The notes under the pieces are model-generated. The model was not told where the DNA came from, did no database searches, and was given only the letters and a program-made list of their open reading frames with translations. 64,000 bases of DNA, from contig JAZOCC010000028.1 in assembly GCA_045596385.1 (NCBI GenBank), forward strand, positions 34,229 to 98,228, written 5' to 3'. This stretch comes from SIG307 sp045596385. GTDB taxonomy: Bacteria; Bacillota; Clostridia; Lachnospirales; Lachnospiraceae. Positions 1 through 8,568 of this stretch are shown piece by piece. The position numbers and the translations under genes were made by a program. Within the stretch, counting starts at the first letter, position 1; the number at the start of each line of letters is the position of its first letter.

Positions 1-640
1 GTCCTTCATCTTCAAAAGAATACTCCAAATTAGAGCCGATGTCAAATAAAATCGATTTTACTTTCTTAATATCGCTGCCGTAATCCACAGAAGCCACCAA
101 ATCCACACGGCGGGTCGGCTCATGGCTGACATTCACCAAATCACTATTAGAAAGAGAACCGTTCGGCAATACGACCAGACGATTATCTACGGTTAAGAGC
201 TTCGTATAGAAAATGTCGATGCCGACAACCGTACCTTCCAGCCCCTTTGCCACAATGTAATCACCGATTTTAAACGGCTTCAAAATTAAAATCAACACGC
301 CGCCGGCAAAATTGGAAAGGCTACCCTGCAATGCCAAACCGATTGCCACACCGGCAGAACCGAGAAGTGTGATGATAGAAGTAGTATTAATACCTATCGT
401 ACCGACTAAAACAACAATCAGCACGCCGTACAGTAAAATACGAACCAACGACATCAAAAAGCTCTGTACCCCTTCATCTACCTTACCCTTTTCCAATGCA
501 TGCTTTGTCACCTTTAACACCAGCTTAATAACCTTCTTACCGATAAACCAGATTAAAAGTGCTACCACAATAAGCTTTACGATTTCAAACGCCTTCGGCC
601 AAGCCGCATCTAAAAACGACTCTAAAACTGTCCAATCCAT
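1..640 (-). CDS. MscS-family mechanosensitive channel (C-terminus cut by window edge)
   Basis: Mechanosensitive channel of small conductance: a membrane pore that opens under tension and releases solutes during hypo-osmotic shock. The 213 visible residues start at ATG 640, with AGGAGG 7 nt upstream. A membrane helix lies near residues 15-35, followed by two more hydrophobic segments. The pore-lining helix is clear, with the Gly/Ala-rich stretch GSAGVAIGLALQGSLSNF, and is followed by a beta-domain (FKIGDYI, NRLVVLPNGSLSNSDLVN) typical of MscS. The reading frame is open to base 1, so the C-terminal cytoplasmic part lies outside the window. It follows glgB after 90 nt on the same strand. Confidence 0.93.
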   Translation of the reverse strand, partial: MDWTVLESFLDAAWPKAFEIVKLIVVALLIWFIGKKVIKLVLKVTKHALEKGKVDEGVQSFLMSLVRILLYGVLIVVLVGTIGINTTSIITLLGSAGVAIGLALQGSLSNFAGGVLILILKPFKIGDYIVAKGLEGTVVGIDIFYTKLLTVDNRLVVLPNGSLSNSDLVNVSHEPTRRVDLVASVDYGSDIKKVKSILFDIGSNLEYSFEDEG

Positions 641-730
641 CTTTTGTTCCTCCTGATTTCTTTTGTTTCGTTAAAGCCACTTATTCCCTAAGCTTGATTT
701 GACCCTTTTATTAAATACACTCCACTTTTG

Positions 731-3085
731 TTACTTGGAAGACTTCTTCGTTGCGGATTTCGCTTCTTTGTTTGCCGGAGTCTTCTTTCCTGCAACCTTC
801 GTCTCCTTCTTTGCAGCCGGCTTCTTTTCTGCGGACTTCGTCTCCTTCTTTGCGGTTGTTTTCTTCGCCGCAGCCTTCTTCGGCACTACCTCTTCACAGG
901 AAAATACCATCATGGAAAGGCCCGGAATCGTCAGTTCGATGGAATTATCACGATTGTTCCAGTTCACCGGTTTGGAGGTCTTTACACGAGGATTTCCTTC
1001 GCCGTTTCCGCCGAACTCCGGCTTACTGCTGTTAAAAATCTCCTTAAACTTACCGGCAAACGGTACTCCGACGCGATACTCCGTATGGGTCACCGGCGTA
1101 AAGTTACATACTACAAGCAGCTGCTCCTTGCTGTCTTTTGAACGGCGCAGGAACGTAATAATACTGCGTTCCGCATCCATGCAGTCAATCCACTCGAAGC
1201 CCTCCTGTAAATAATCTCCCTCGTACAAGGCCGGATGAGATGTATACAGATGGTTCAAGGCCTTGTAATACGTCTGCATCTGACGATGAGAGTCATACTG
1301 CTCGATAAGCTCCCACTCCAGACTCTTTGCCTCGTTCCATTCCGCAAACTGGGCAAAATCCTGTCCCATAAACAAAAGCTTCTTGCCCGGATGGGTCATC
1401 ATATAACCGTACGCTGCACGGAGATTATCAAACTTCTGCTCGTAGGTGCCCGGCATTTTGTTTACCATGGAGCCTTTGCCGTGTACCACCTCATCATGGG
1501 AAAGTACCAGCACAAAGTTCTCGCTGTGGGCATACATGATACTGAAGGTCAATGCCCCCTGGTTGCCCTTCCGGTAAACCGGATCCGCTTTCATATAGTT
1601 GGTGAAATCGTTCATCCAACCCATGTTCCACTTATAATCAAAGCCAAGGCCGTCGTCTTCCACGGAATGGGTCACCTTCGGCCAAGCCGTAGACTCTTCC
1701 GCAATCATAATCACACCCGGATTCCGCTTCTTCATCATGGAATTGAGATGCTTAAACAACTCAATTGCCTCTAAATTCTCATTGCTACCGTACTTGTTTG
1801 CTACCCACTCACCGTCCTGCTTTCCGTAATCCAGATACAGCATAGACGCCACAGCATCAATCCGGATGCCGTCCGCATGGAACTCCTCTGCCCAGTACAT
1901 GGCATTTGCAATCAGGAAGTTTGACACCTGCGGTCTGCCGTAATTGAAAATCAAGGTGCCCCAATGCGGGTGACTGCCCTGACGCGGGTCCTTATGCTCG
2001 TACAGACAGGTGCCGTCAAACTCCGCCAGTCCGAAGGTATCTCTCGGGAAATGGGCCGGTACCCAGTCCAAAATCACACCGATTCCCTGCTCGTGCATAT
2101 AATTTACAAAGTACTTAAAATCCTCCGGCGTGCCGTAACGTGCCGTCGGTGCATAATACCCGGTCACCTGATAACCCCAGGAACCATCAAACGGGTGCTC
2201 CATCACCGGAAGCAATTCAATATGGGTATAGCCCATGTCTTTTACATACTCCGCCACCATAACCGCCAGCTCGCGATAGTTGTAAAAGCTACCGTCCTCC
2301 TCGGAAGGCTTTTTGAAGGAACCGAGGTGCATCTCGTAAATTGCCATCGGCTTTTCCTTGGATAACGCCTTTGCCTTTTCGGTTTGCCAAGTCTCATCCT
2401 TCCACACAAACGCGGAAGCATCAGTCACCACCGAGGCCGTATCCGGACGCTTCTGTGCGGCAAAGGCATACGGGTCTGCCTTCAGCACGGACAAACCGCC
2501 TTTTACCTTTATCTCATACTTATAAATATCTCCCGGTTTTATCCCAGGAACAAACAATTCAAAGATGCCGTACTTCTCATGACGATGCATCGGAAGACGT
2601 CTGCCGTCCCAGAAATTGAAATCACCCACAACACTGACACGAATCGCATTCGGTGCCCATACGGCAAACCGCACGCCCTCTACACCGTCCACAGTCATCG
2701 GGTGCGCACCTAACATCTTGTACGCCTCGTAATGAATCCCCTCCGAAAACGCTTCCATCTCCGCCTCGGAAAGTGTAGTTTCAAAACGATATACATCCTC
2801 ACATTCCGTTTCTCCGGATTCATACTTCACAAGGTATCGGTACGTTTTCACGGTCTTCTGCTCCAGTAAAACCGCAAAAAAGCCGCTCTCATCCGCACAC
2901 TCCATCGGGTATTCTTTCCCCCGATAAAGTACACTCACTTCACGGGCATCCGGGAAATACGCCTGAATCAAAGTCCCGTCTTCCGTACGATGCGCGCCCA
3001 GAAACTCATACGGCTTGTCCTCTTCCGCATAGACCACAGCTTCGATTCTGCCCCAATGCATCATATCATACAATTTTTTCTCCAT
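731..3085 (-). CDS. glgB: 1,4-alpha-glucan branching enzyme with Lys/Ala-rich C-terminal tail
   Basis: Makes alpha-1,6 branches in glycogen (GH13). The order is an N-terminal CBM48-like region (residues about 20-200), a catalytic barrel and a C-terminal beta-domain. Catalytic signatures are visible: DGIRIDAVASML with the nucleophile Asp, IAEES with the acid/base Glu, and LSHDEVVHGKGSM with the stabilising Asp. AAGGAGGG precedes the ATG. The odd part is the last ~50 residues after the normal end of the enzyme. They are an imperfect repeat of KKxxAKK/KET units made almost only of Lys, Ala, Thr, Glu and Ser, resembling histone H1-like tails. No other glg gene is near; the closest neighbours are a YesL-type protein and MscS. 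Confidence 0.97.
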   Translation of the reverse strand: MEKKLYDMMHWGRIEAVVYAEEDKPYEFLGAHRTEDGTLIQAYFPDAREVSVLYRGKEYPMECADESGFFAVLLEQKTVKTYRYLVKYESGETECEDVYRFETTLSEAEMEAFSEGIHYEAYKMLGAHPMTVDGVEGVRFAVWAPNAIRVSVVGDFNFWDGRRLPMHRHEKYGIFELFVPGIKPGDIYKYEIKVKGGLSVLKADPYAFAAQKRPDTASVVTDASAFVWKDETWQTEKAKALSKEKPMAIYEMHLGSFKKPSEEDGSFYNYRELAVMVAEYVKDMGYTHIELLPVMEHPFDGSWGYQVTGYYAPTARYGTPEDFKYFVNYMHEQGIGVILDWVPAHFPRDTFGLAEFDGTCLYEHKDPRQGSHPHWGTLIFNYGRPQVSNFLIANAMYWAEEFHADGIRIDAVASMLYLDYGKQDGEWVANKYGSNENLEAIELFKHLNSMMKKRNPGVIMIAEESTAWPKVTHSVEDDGLGFDYKWNMGWMNDFTNYMKADPVYRKGNQGALTFSIMYAHSENFVLVLSHDEVVHGKGSMVNKMPGTYEQKFDNLRAAYGYMMTHPGKKLLFMGQDFAQFAEWNEAKSLEWELIEQYDSHRQMQTYYKALNHLYTSHPALYEGDYLQEGFEWIDCMDAERSIITFLRRSKDSKEQLLVVCNFTPVTHTEYRVGVPFAGKFKEIFNSSKPEFGGNGEGNPRVKTSKPVNWNNRDNSIELTIPGLSMMVFSCEEVVPKKAAAKKTTAKKETKSAEKKPAAKKETKVAGKKTPANKEAKSATKKSSK

Positions 3086-3117
3086 AGAACCCTCCTTGTC
3101 TGAATCCCTTCGGATAC

Positions 3118-3882
3118 TTACTCGTTATACCACTGGTCGATTCCGGATTCCTCCTCAGACGTTTCCTCTACAGGCATATAACGCTTGAAGATGCGCTCCA
3201 TCGGGAACGATACCAGAATCATATAAATCCCCGGCATAATGAACATCAGCGGCGGCATATAAAAGAACGACAAATACATCAGTACACCGCTCCCCACAAA
3301 CAGCACCGTCATAAGCAACGTCCAGCCGATATGGCGAATCGACATAAAAAACGCCCACTTAATTAAATTCTTTATGGTCACCGTAAAACGGGACAATATC
3401 GGGAAAACATAAATCACCGAAAAAATCGTGAAAACCACAAGCACAAGAAATGCTCCCAGCATCATGCCACCCATCTTGGAGCCGTTTGCCGAGGTCTCCC
3501 ATAAGTAGAAAAAGTCAATAATTGCAAGGATGGTTAACACCTCATAAATAAATCCAAGAATCACGCCCTGCTTAAAGTTCAGCTTAAAGGAACGGAAAAA
3601 CTCCTTAAACATGTAACTGCGTTCCCTGCGAATTACCTTTACTACCGTATAATAAAACGCCGTACTTGCAGGACCCATTAAGGCGGTAAGTGCAGCAGCA
3701 AGTACTAAAAGCGCATAAAATGCGAAGCTCCCTGCCTCCACCTTGCCGGTACCGACGCAATATCCTGCAACACCCAAACCGGTGGCGCTGAACAATAACC
3801 AGGTCACACTGAGTACCAGCATATCGAAAATCTTACTCATTAACACAAAAAACTTATTATCCGCACTGAAAAACTTAGCCAT
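3118..3882 (-). CDS. YesL-like DUF624 membrane protein
   Basis: 254-residue integral membrane protein with about five or six hydrophobic helices. The N-terminus (MAKFFSADNKFFVLMSKIFD), the MGPASTAFYYTV segment and the charged C-terminal tail match the YesL/DUF624 family, whose members often sit in carbohydrate-use operons; the molecular role is unknown. AAGGAAGG precedes the ATG. It lies 32 nt upstream of glgB on the same strand, so the two are probably co-transcribed. A promoter-like TTCACA-17-TAGAAT lies just upstream, overlapping the end of the ABC exporter gene. Confidence 0.8.
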   Translation of the reverse strand: MAKFFSADNKFFVLMSKIFDMLVLSVTWLLFSATGLGVAGYCVGTGKVEAGSFAFYALLVLAAALTALMGPASTAFYYTVVKVIRRERSYMFKEFFRSFKLNFKQGVILGFIYEVLTILAIIDFFYLWETSANGSKMGGMMLGAFLVLVVFTIFSVIYVFPILSRFTVTIKNLIKWAFFMSIRHIGWTLLMTVLFVGSGVLMYLSFFYMPPLMFIMPGIYMILVSFPMERIFKRYMPVEETSEEESGIDQWYNE

Positions 3883-3963
3883 TTATCTTATCCTTCCTTT
3901 TATCTTCCACAGTTCACGCGTTCCCCTAATTACACATTTGCCTGTGCTTTATTATTCTAATCC

Positions 3964-3992
3964 ATTCTATCACATTTTACTGAAACTGTGAA
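3964..3992 (-). promoter_or_regulatory. Putative promoter of the yesL-like/glgB unit
   Basis: On the minus strand TTCACA (3987-3992) and TAGAAT (3964-3969) are separated by 17 bp, one mismatch each from the sigma-A consensus. The -35 overlaps the final codons of the upstream ABC gene. Confidence 0.45.
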
Positions 3993-5695
3993 GCATAAAG
4001 TTTATAATAGAATCCCTGTTTTTGCATTAATTCGGCATGGGTTCCGCTTTCCTCGATATTGCCGTTATTCACCACAATAATTTTGTCTGCGTTTTGTATC
4101 GTAGACAGTCTGTGTGCAATGACAAAACAGGTCTTTCCTTCCATCAATTTCAACATTGCCGCCCGGATACGAAGTTCCGTTCTGGTATCGACATTAGACG
4201 TTGCCTCGTCTAAAATCAGCATTTTCGCCTCGGATAACATGGCTCTGGCAATGGTCAAAAGCTGCTTCTGTCCCTTGGAGAGATTGACACCGTCCTCCGT
4301 AATGACGGTATCGTAGCCTTCCGGAAGGCGCTTCACAAATTCGTGCACCCCGGCCGCCTTTGCCGCCGCTATCACTTCTTCTCTGGTGGCACCTTCTCTG
4401 CCGTAGGCAATATTCTCATGTACCGTTCCTTCAAATACCCAGGTATCCTGCAACACCATGGCATAAGAGGAACGCAGGCTCTTCATGGTCACTTCCCGGT
4501 TCTCATGACCGTCAATACGGATTTCACCGCTCTGCGGATCATAGAAACGCATGAGAAGATTGATAATCGTCGTCTTTCCTGCACCGGTCGGCCCTACGAT
4601 AGCCACCAGTTCTCCTGCCTTTGCCTCCATGGACCAGTTTTTAATAATCGGCTTTTCCGGCACATAAGAGAAATCCACGTTTTTCATGGTAACATTTCCC
4701 TTTACCCCGGTAAGCTCGATTGCACCGTAAATATCCTCTGCCTCCGTCGGTTCTTCAATTACACGGAAGACACGCTCCGCCGCGGAAAGCGCCGACTGGA
4801 TTTCACTGATGACATTGGCCAGCTCGTTAATCGGTCCCGAAAACTTACGGGAATACAACACAAAGGAAGAAATATCACCGAGAGACAACTTCTTTAACAA
4901 ATACAACACCGAACCTGCCACCGTCACCGCTGTCAGGGAACAGTTATTGATAAAGTTTACGGTCGGTCCGATCATGCTGCCGTAATACTCCGCATTATAG
5001 TATGCCGTCACCGCTTCTTCATTCTGCTTGTCAAACCGGTCCGTCATGACCTGTTCCTTCGCATAAGCCTGGATGGTCTTCTGGCCGGTAATCAGTTCCT
5101 CCACCATACCGTTTAACTCACCGGCCTTGGCGGAACGCTTCCGGAACATCGGCTTCGTCTTCTTTGCCATAAACCGGGTATAGTAAATCGACAGCGGTAT
5201 CATCAAAAACATTACCACCACAAGAGGCGGTGAAATAATAAGCATCATCACCAATGAACCGATAACGGTGACAAAACCCGCCACCACCTGTACAAAATCG
5301 TTGGACACCGACGTGGAAATCACATCGATATCATAAGACACGCGGCTGATAATATCGCCCGCCTGGTTCCGGTCGAAGTAGCTTACCGGAAGTGTCAGAA
5401 GACGGTCAAACACCTGCTGCCGCATCCGTGCCGCCATACGCTGGGCAATCCGCAGCATCAGAATCGACAATGCGTAGGAAAGCAACGCCGAAACCACATA
5501 AAACGCAATCATCAGTCCCGCATAGTACCAGACCGTATCAAAATCCACCTTACCCTTGCCGAGGGCAATGGCATCCACCGCTTTACCGGACAGGGACGGT
5601 CCTACCAATGCCAGCAAATTACTGGAAATCGCCAGCACCAGAGCAAGCAACAGATGAAATTTAAAATTGGCCATATAACGTAATAATCGTTTCAT
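3977..5695 (-). CDS. ABC exporter half-transporter, consensus-ATPase partner
   Basis: Type IV ABC exporter subunit (572 residues): six membrane helices in the first ~310 residues, then a nucleotide-binding domain. Walker A GPTGAGKTT, Q-loop VLQDTWVF, Walker B LILDEATSNVD with the catalytic Glu, and switch His IAHRLSTI are all intact. The signature motif is LSKGQ instead of LSGGQ. The ATG at 5695 is preferred over a GTG at 5701 because the GGGGGTG site is then 8 nt away. It follows its partner (5709-7445) by 13 nt, and its ribosome-binding site overlaps the partner's stop codon, so the two should form a heterodimer like BmrCD or TM287/288. The substrate (drug, lipid or peptide) cannot be read from sequence. 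Confidence 0.92.
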   Translation of the reverse strand: MKRLLRYMANFKFHLLLALVLAISSNLLALVGPSLSGKAVDAIALGKGKVDFDTVWYYAGLMIAFYVVSALLSYALSILMLRIAQRMAARMRQQVFDRLLTLPVSYFDRNQAGDIISRVSYDIDVISTSVSNDFVQVVAGFVTVIGSLVMMLIISPPLVVVMFLMIPLSIYYTRFMAKKTKPMFRKRSAKAGELNGMVEELITGQKTIQAYAKEQVMTDRFDKQNEEAVTAYYNAEYYGSMIGPTVNFINNCSLTAVTVAGSVLYLLKKLSLGDISSFVLYSRKFSGPINELANVISEIQSALSAAERVFRVIEEPTEAEDIYGAIELTGVKGNVTMKNVDFSYVPEKPIIKNWSMEAKAGELVAIVGPTGAGKTTIINLLMRFYDPQSGEIRIDGHENREVTMKSLRSSYAMVLQDTWVFEGTVHENIAYGREGATREEVIAAAKAAGVHEFVKRLPEGYDTVITEDGVNLSKGQKQLLTIARAMLSEAKMLILDEATSNVDTRTELRIRAAMLKLMEGKTCFVIAHRLSTIQNADKIIVVNNGNIEESGTHAELMQKQGFYYKLYASQFQ

Positions 5696-5708
5696 CTCCA
5701 CTCACCCC

Positions 5709-7445
5709 CTATTCCACATCGCCCATTTGCTGTTCGGCAATTTCGCGATAAACATCACACTGTTCCATCAACTCTCCGTGAGTACCGTAGCCGATACATT
5801 CGCCCTCGTCTAACACCAGGATATGGGTCATCTGCATGACGGAAGAAGCTCTCTGCGCCACAAGAATCGTTGTGGTATCCCCGTAGCTTTCCCTGATATT
5901 TTTCCGAATCTCGGCATCGGTACGATAGTCAAGGGCCGAAGATGCATCATCAAGAAGCAATACCTCCGGCGTCCCTGCCAGAGCTCTTGCCACCAGCAGA
6001 CGCTGTCTCTGTCCACCGGAAAGGTCGGCGCCCTTAATGGCCGCTTTATGGTAATAGCCCTCTTCCTTGCCGGCAATAAAGCCTGCTGCCAGAGCATGCT
6101 CCGCCGCCCGGGAAACCGCAGCATCCTCCATCTCTCTTCCGAAGGCAATATTCTCCCGTAACGTATCCGCAAACACCACATCGTTCTGGAATACCACGCC
6201 GAACCGTTCCCGCAGTTCGGTTAACGGAATCTCTCTGATGTCGGTGCCATCTATTAAAATCTTTCCTTCTGTTACATCGTAAAAACGCATCAAAAGATTC
6301 AAAAGGGTGGTCTTGCCGCTACCGGTGGCACCGATAATACCGAGACTCTCCCCGTGATAAATCCGGAAAGAAATATCCTTGATACAATACTTCTCCGTAT
6401 CCCCCGGAGTTGCATGATATCCAAAGGAAACATTTTTAAACTCAATATGCGGAACATCCTTGCCCTGACGAGCAAACTCCTCTGCCTTTGCCACCAGAAG
6501 CTCTTCCGGAGATTCCAGTACCTCTTCGATTCGTCCCGCAGAGGCAGTGGCCTTGGATGCCACCATAAAGATACGGTTAATCATAATCACCGCATTTAAA
6601 ATCATCGTAAAGTAGGAAAGAAAGGCTACAATCTTCCCCGGCTCGCTGGCTCCGGCGTTTACGCGGTACGCACCCACGATAACCACCAAAGTTAAACCGA
6701 TATTTAACAAAAGTCCCATCAGTGGACCCGACAATGCCATCACGCTTCCCGCATGCAGTTCTCTTGCCAGCATTTCATCATTGGCACCCCTGAACCGCTT
6801 TTTCTCGTATTCGGTTTTGGACAGTGCTTTAATGACACGGATACCGGAGATATTCTCTCTCATAATCCGCACCATAGAGTCCATAGAGGACTGCACCTTT
6901 TTATATAACGGAATACCTTTTCGTGATATGTAAAAAATCAAGCCGCCGAGAATCGGCAAAAGAATGACAAGAACCAATGTCAGCACCGGCTCCATGGTAA
7001 GGGTAATAATAATACCGCCGATTAAAATCATCGGGGCTCTTACTCCGAGACGCTGCATCATGCCCACCATATGGTGAATATTGTAGGTATCGGAGGTCAT
7101 ACGAGACACTAACGACGGAATATGTAATGTATCCGTCTGACTGCCTGACAAACTCATGGTCTTGACAAACAAATCATGACGAACCGCCCGTGTCACATCC
7201 CTGGCAACCAAAGAGGCTTTCCGGTTCGCCCATATATTACAGTACCGGGCTGCTACCGCCAAAAACAGCATAAAAGCACCCCAATAAAGCACCGGACGGA
7301 TTTCACCGAGCGGCACCACATTATCCAATATGTACGAAAGTACCCACGGCAGTCCAAGATCCGCAAAGGTACCCACAATCTTAATGGTAAAGCCGTACAG
7401 CATACGCCATGCATAGGGCTTACAGTATTTGATAATCAGCTTCAT
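5709..7445 (-). CDS. ABC exporter half-transporter, degenerate-ATPase partner
   Basis: Partner of the preceding ABC subunit (578 residues, six membrane helices plus an ATPase domain). Walker A GATGSGKTT and signature LSGGQRQRLL are canonical. However, the residue after Walker B is Asp (LLLDDASSALD) in place of the catalytic Glu, and the switch histidine is Gln (LVAQRASSV). Together with the partner's LSKGQ signature this places both defects in the same composite nucleotide site, the known pattern of asymmetric heterodimeric exporters with one hydrolytic and one degenerate site. AGGAGAG precedes the ATG. Confidence 0.92.
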   Translation of the reverse strand: MKLIIKYCKPYAWRMLYGFTIKIVGTFADLGLPWVLSYILDNVVPLGEIRPVLYWGAFMLFLAVAARYCNIWANRKASLVARDVTRAVRHDLFVKTMSLSGSQTDTLHIPSLVSRMTSDTYNIHHMVGMMQRLGVRAPMILIGGIIITLTMEPVLTLVLVILLPILGGLIFYISRKGIPLYKKVQSSMDSMVRIMRENISGIRVIKALSKTEYEKKRFRGANDEMLARELHAGSVMALSGPLMGLLLNIGLTLVVIVGAYRVNAGASEPGKIVAFLSYFTMILNAVIMINRIFMVASKATASAGRIEEVLESPEELLVAKAEEFARQGKDVPHIEFKNVSFGYHATPGDTEKYCIKDISFRIYHGESLGIIGATGSGKTTLLNLLMRFYDVTEGKILIDGTDIREIPLTELRERFGVVFQNDVVFADTLRENIAFGREMEDAAVSRAAEHALAAGFIAGKEEGYYHKAAIKGADLSGGQRQRLLVARALAGTPEVLLLDDASSALDYRTDAEIRKNIRESYGDTTTILVAQRASSVMQMTHILVLDEGECIGYGTHGELMEQCDVYREIAEQQMGDVE

Positions 7446-7495
7446 AAACGACTCTCCTGCACACTACCGAACCAACAAATTTCCTATCTCTTCGC

Positions 7496-8047
7496 CTATC
7501 TGCGTACCCTCGCCCGTTCTCTTTCCTTCCGGTCCCGTGCAACCTTCCGGTTTCCGAGAGCATACAGCAACCAATAAACCATACGGAACACAAAATGAAC
7601 CAGCGGCAAAATCACATACTTGTAAACATCGGTATTCTCAAGGAATAAAATCTCATACTCCCGCACGATCGTTGTTTCACGCAAAAACATATCCAGGACG
7701 TAGCTTCCCTCCGCCGCCGGCAGGTTTAACAGAACATAAGGCACCAGTAACACATACCACAAACCGAGCACGACTGCCGAAAAAGCAAAGGAAAACAGCC
7801 ACACCTTATAGGTAGCAAACTTCGTAAACTCGTACTTTTTGGAGCCTAAATAGCCTGCCACATAAAACAGCACCGGAAACAGCACCAATTCCACAAACAT
7901 AAACCAGGAAACCGAGGTATCGCTTCCGCTCTGTACACTGCCACGGATCACGGCACATATCCCCGCAATCACCGAAATCTCCACATAACTCAGTACCGCC
8001 CAAAGTACGCTCTTTCCTAACTTACCCGTCTTTTCTTTCTTCTCCAT
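7496..8047 (-). CDS. Small membrane protein of unknown function
   Basis: 183 residues with about four hydrophobic segments (near 14-36, 48-68, 80-110 and 145-165) and a strongly basic tail ending RKERERARVRR. GGAGGATAGAG precedes the ATG. I do not recognise the family. It lies 50 nt upstream of the heterodimeric ABC exporter on the same strand, so it may be co-transcribed with it and act as an accessory or immunity-like membrane protein; that role is inferred from position only. Confidence 0.7.
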   Translation of the reverse strand: MEKKEKTGKLGKSVLWAVLSYVEISVIAGICAVIRGSVQSGSDTSVSWFMFVELVLFPVLFYVAGYLGSKKYEFTKFATYKVWLFSFAFSAVVLGLWYVLLVPYVLLNLPAAEGSYVLDMFLRETTIVREYEILFLENTDVYKYVILPLVHFVFRMVYWLLYALGNRKVARDRKERERARVRR

Positions 8048-8065
8048 CTCTATCCTCCGTAGTAA

Positions 8066-8095
8066 GAAAGGGATATCGTTTGCCGATATCCCCTT
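8066..8095 (-). terminator. Hairpin after the cold-shock gene
   Basis: Perfect 9-bp stem GGGATATCG/CGATATCCC (8070-8078 and 8084-8092). On the minus strand it is followed by a moderately T-rich run. It lies between csp and the small membrane protein gene and may only partly terminate, because there is little room for a separate promoter for the next gene. Confidence 0.55.
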
Positions 8096-8186
8096 ACTTC
8101 AATTCGTTCTTACAATATAACTTATTCCGTATAAAAATCCCTAAAATTTATATATGAGAAAAAGGTACACGTAAAACTTTCTTGAA

Positions 8187-8387
8187 TTATAACTTGGTTA
8201 CGTTCGTAGCCTGCGGTCCCTTAGCACCCTCAACGATTTCGAACTCAACAGCCTGGCCCTCTTCTAAGGACTTGAAGCCTTCCATGTTTAAGCCGGTGTA
8301 GTGTACGAATACATCGTTACCCTGCTCATCGCTGATGAAACCGAAACCCTTCTGGTTGTTGAACCACTTAACAGTACCTTTGTTCAT
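8187..8387 (-). CDS. csp: Cold-shock protein (CspA/CspB family)
   Basis: 66-residue OB-fold RNA/DNA chaperone. RNP-1 (KGFGFIS) and RNP-2 (VFVHYTGL) motifs are present, and the protein starts MNKGTVKWFNNQ as in the family. The ATG at 8387 is chosen because TTGGAGGG lies 8 nt upstream; a longer frame starting at 8402 would add a non-conserved MEGTS. The gene is monocistronic or leads a short operon, with an exact-consensus promoter and a hairpin at the predicted 5' end of its mRNA. Confidence 0.97.
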   Translation of the reverse strand: MNKGTVKWFNNQKGFGFISDEQGNDVFVHYTGLNMEGFKSLEEGQAVEFEIVEGAKGPQATNVTKL

Positions 8388-8410
8388 AGATGTTCCCTCC
8401 AAAAAAATAA

Positions 8411-8437
8411 AATAGCGGTATGTGATATACCGCTATT
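8411..8437 (-). promoter_or_regulatory. Inverted repeat at the 5' end of the csp mRNA
   Basis: Perfect 11-bp inverted repeat AATAGCGGTAT/ATACCGCTATT with a 5-nt loop, directly downstream of the csp -10 box. With a start site 6-8 nt after the -10, the transcript would begin inside the first arm, giving a near blunt-ended 5' stem-loop. A U-rich run and then the GGAGGG site follow. It could be a stabilising or thermosensing leader, or an operator for a dimeric repressor. Confidence 0.6.
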
Positions 8438-8438
8438 T

Positions 8439-8467
8439 ATTATACGCTTCTTTTCAGAATGTGTCAA
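8439..8467 (-). promoter_or_regulatory. Consensus sigma-A promoter of csp
   Basis: TTGACA (8462-8467) and TATAAT (8439-8444) on the minus strand, separated by exactly 17 bp: a perfect match to the housekeeping consensus, as expected for a highly expressed cold-shock gene. Confidence 0.85.
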
Positions 8468-8568
8468 TTCATTTTTACTTGGGGAAGCAACAAATTTGCT
8501 TAGGTCAGTACAAACTCTACGAGATTTTCCCGGTCCTCTCCGGAACCGGTTACAAGGCGATAGGTTCC

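Noticed and set aside
699..1214. Overlapping plus-strand open frames opposite the glgB tail
   Set aside because: They mirror the Lys/Ala repeat on the other strand and lack ribosome-binding sites; glgB is unambiguous.
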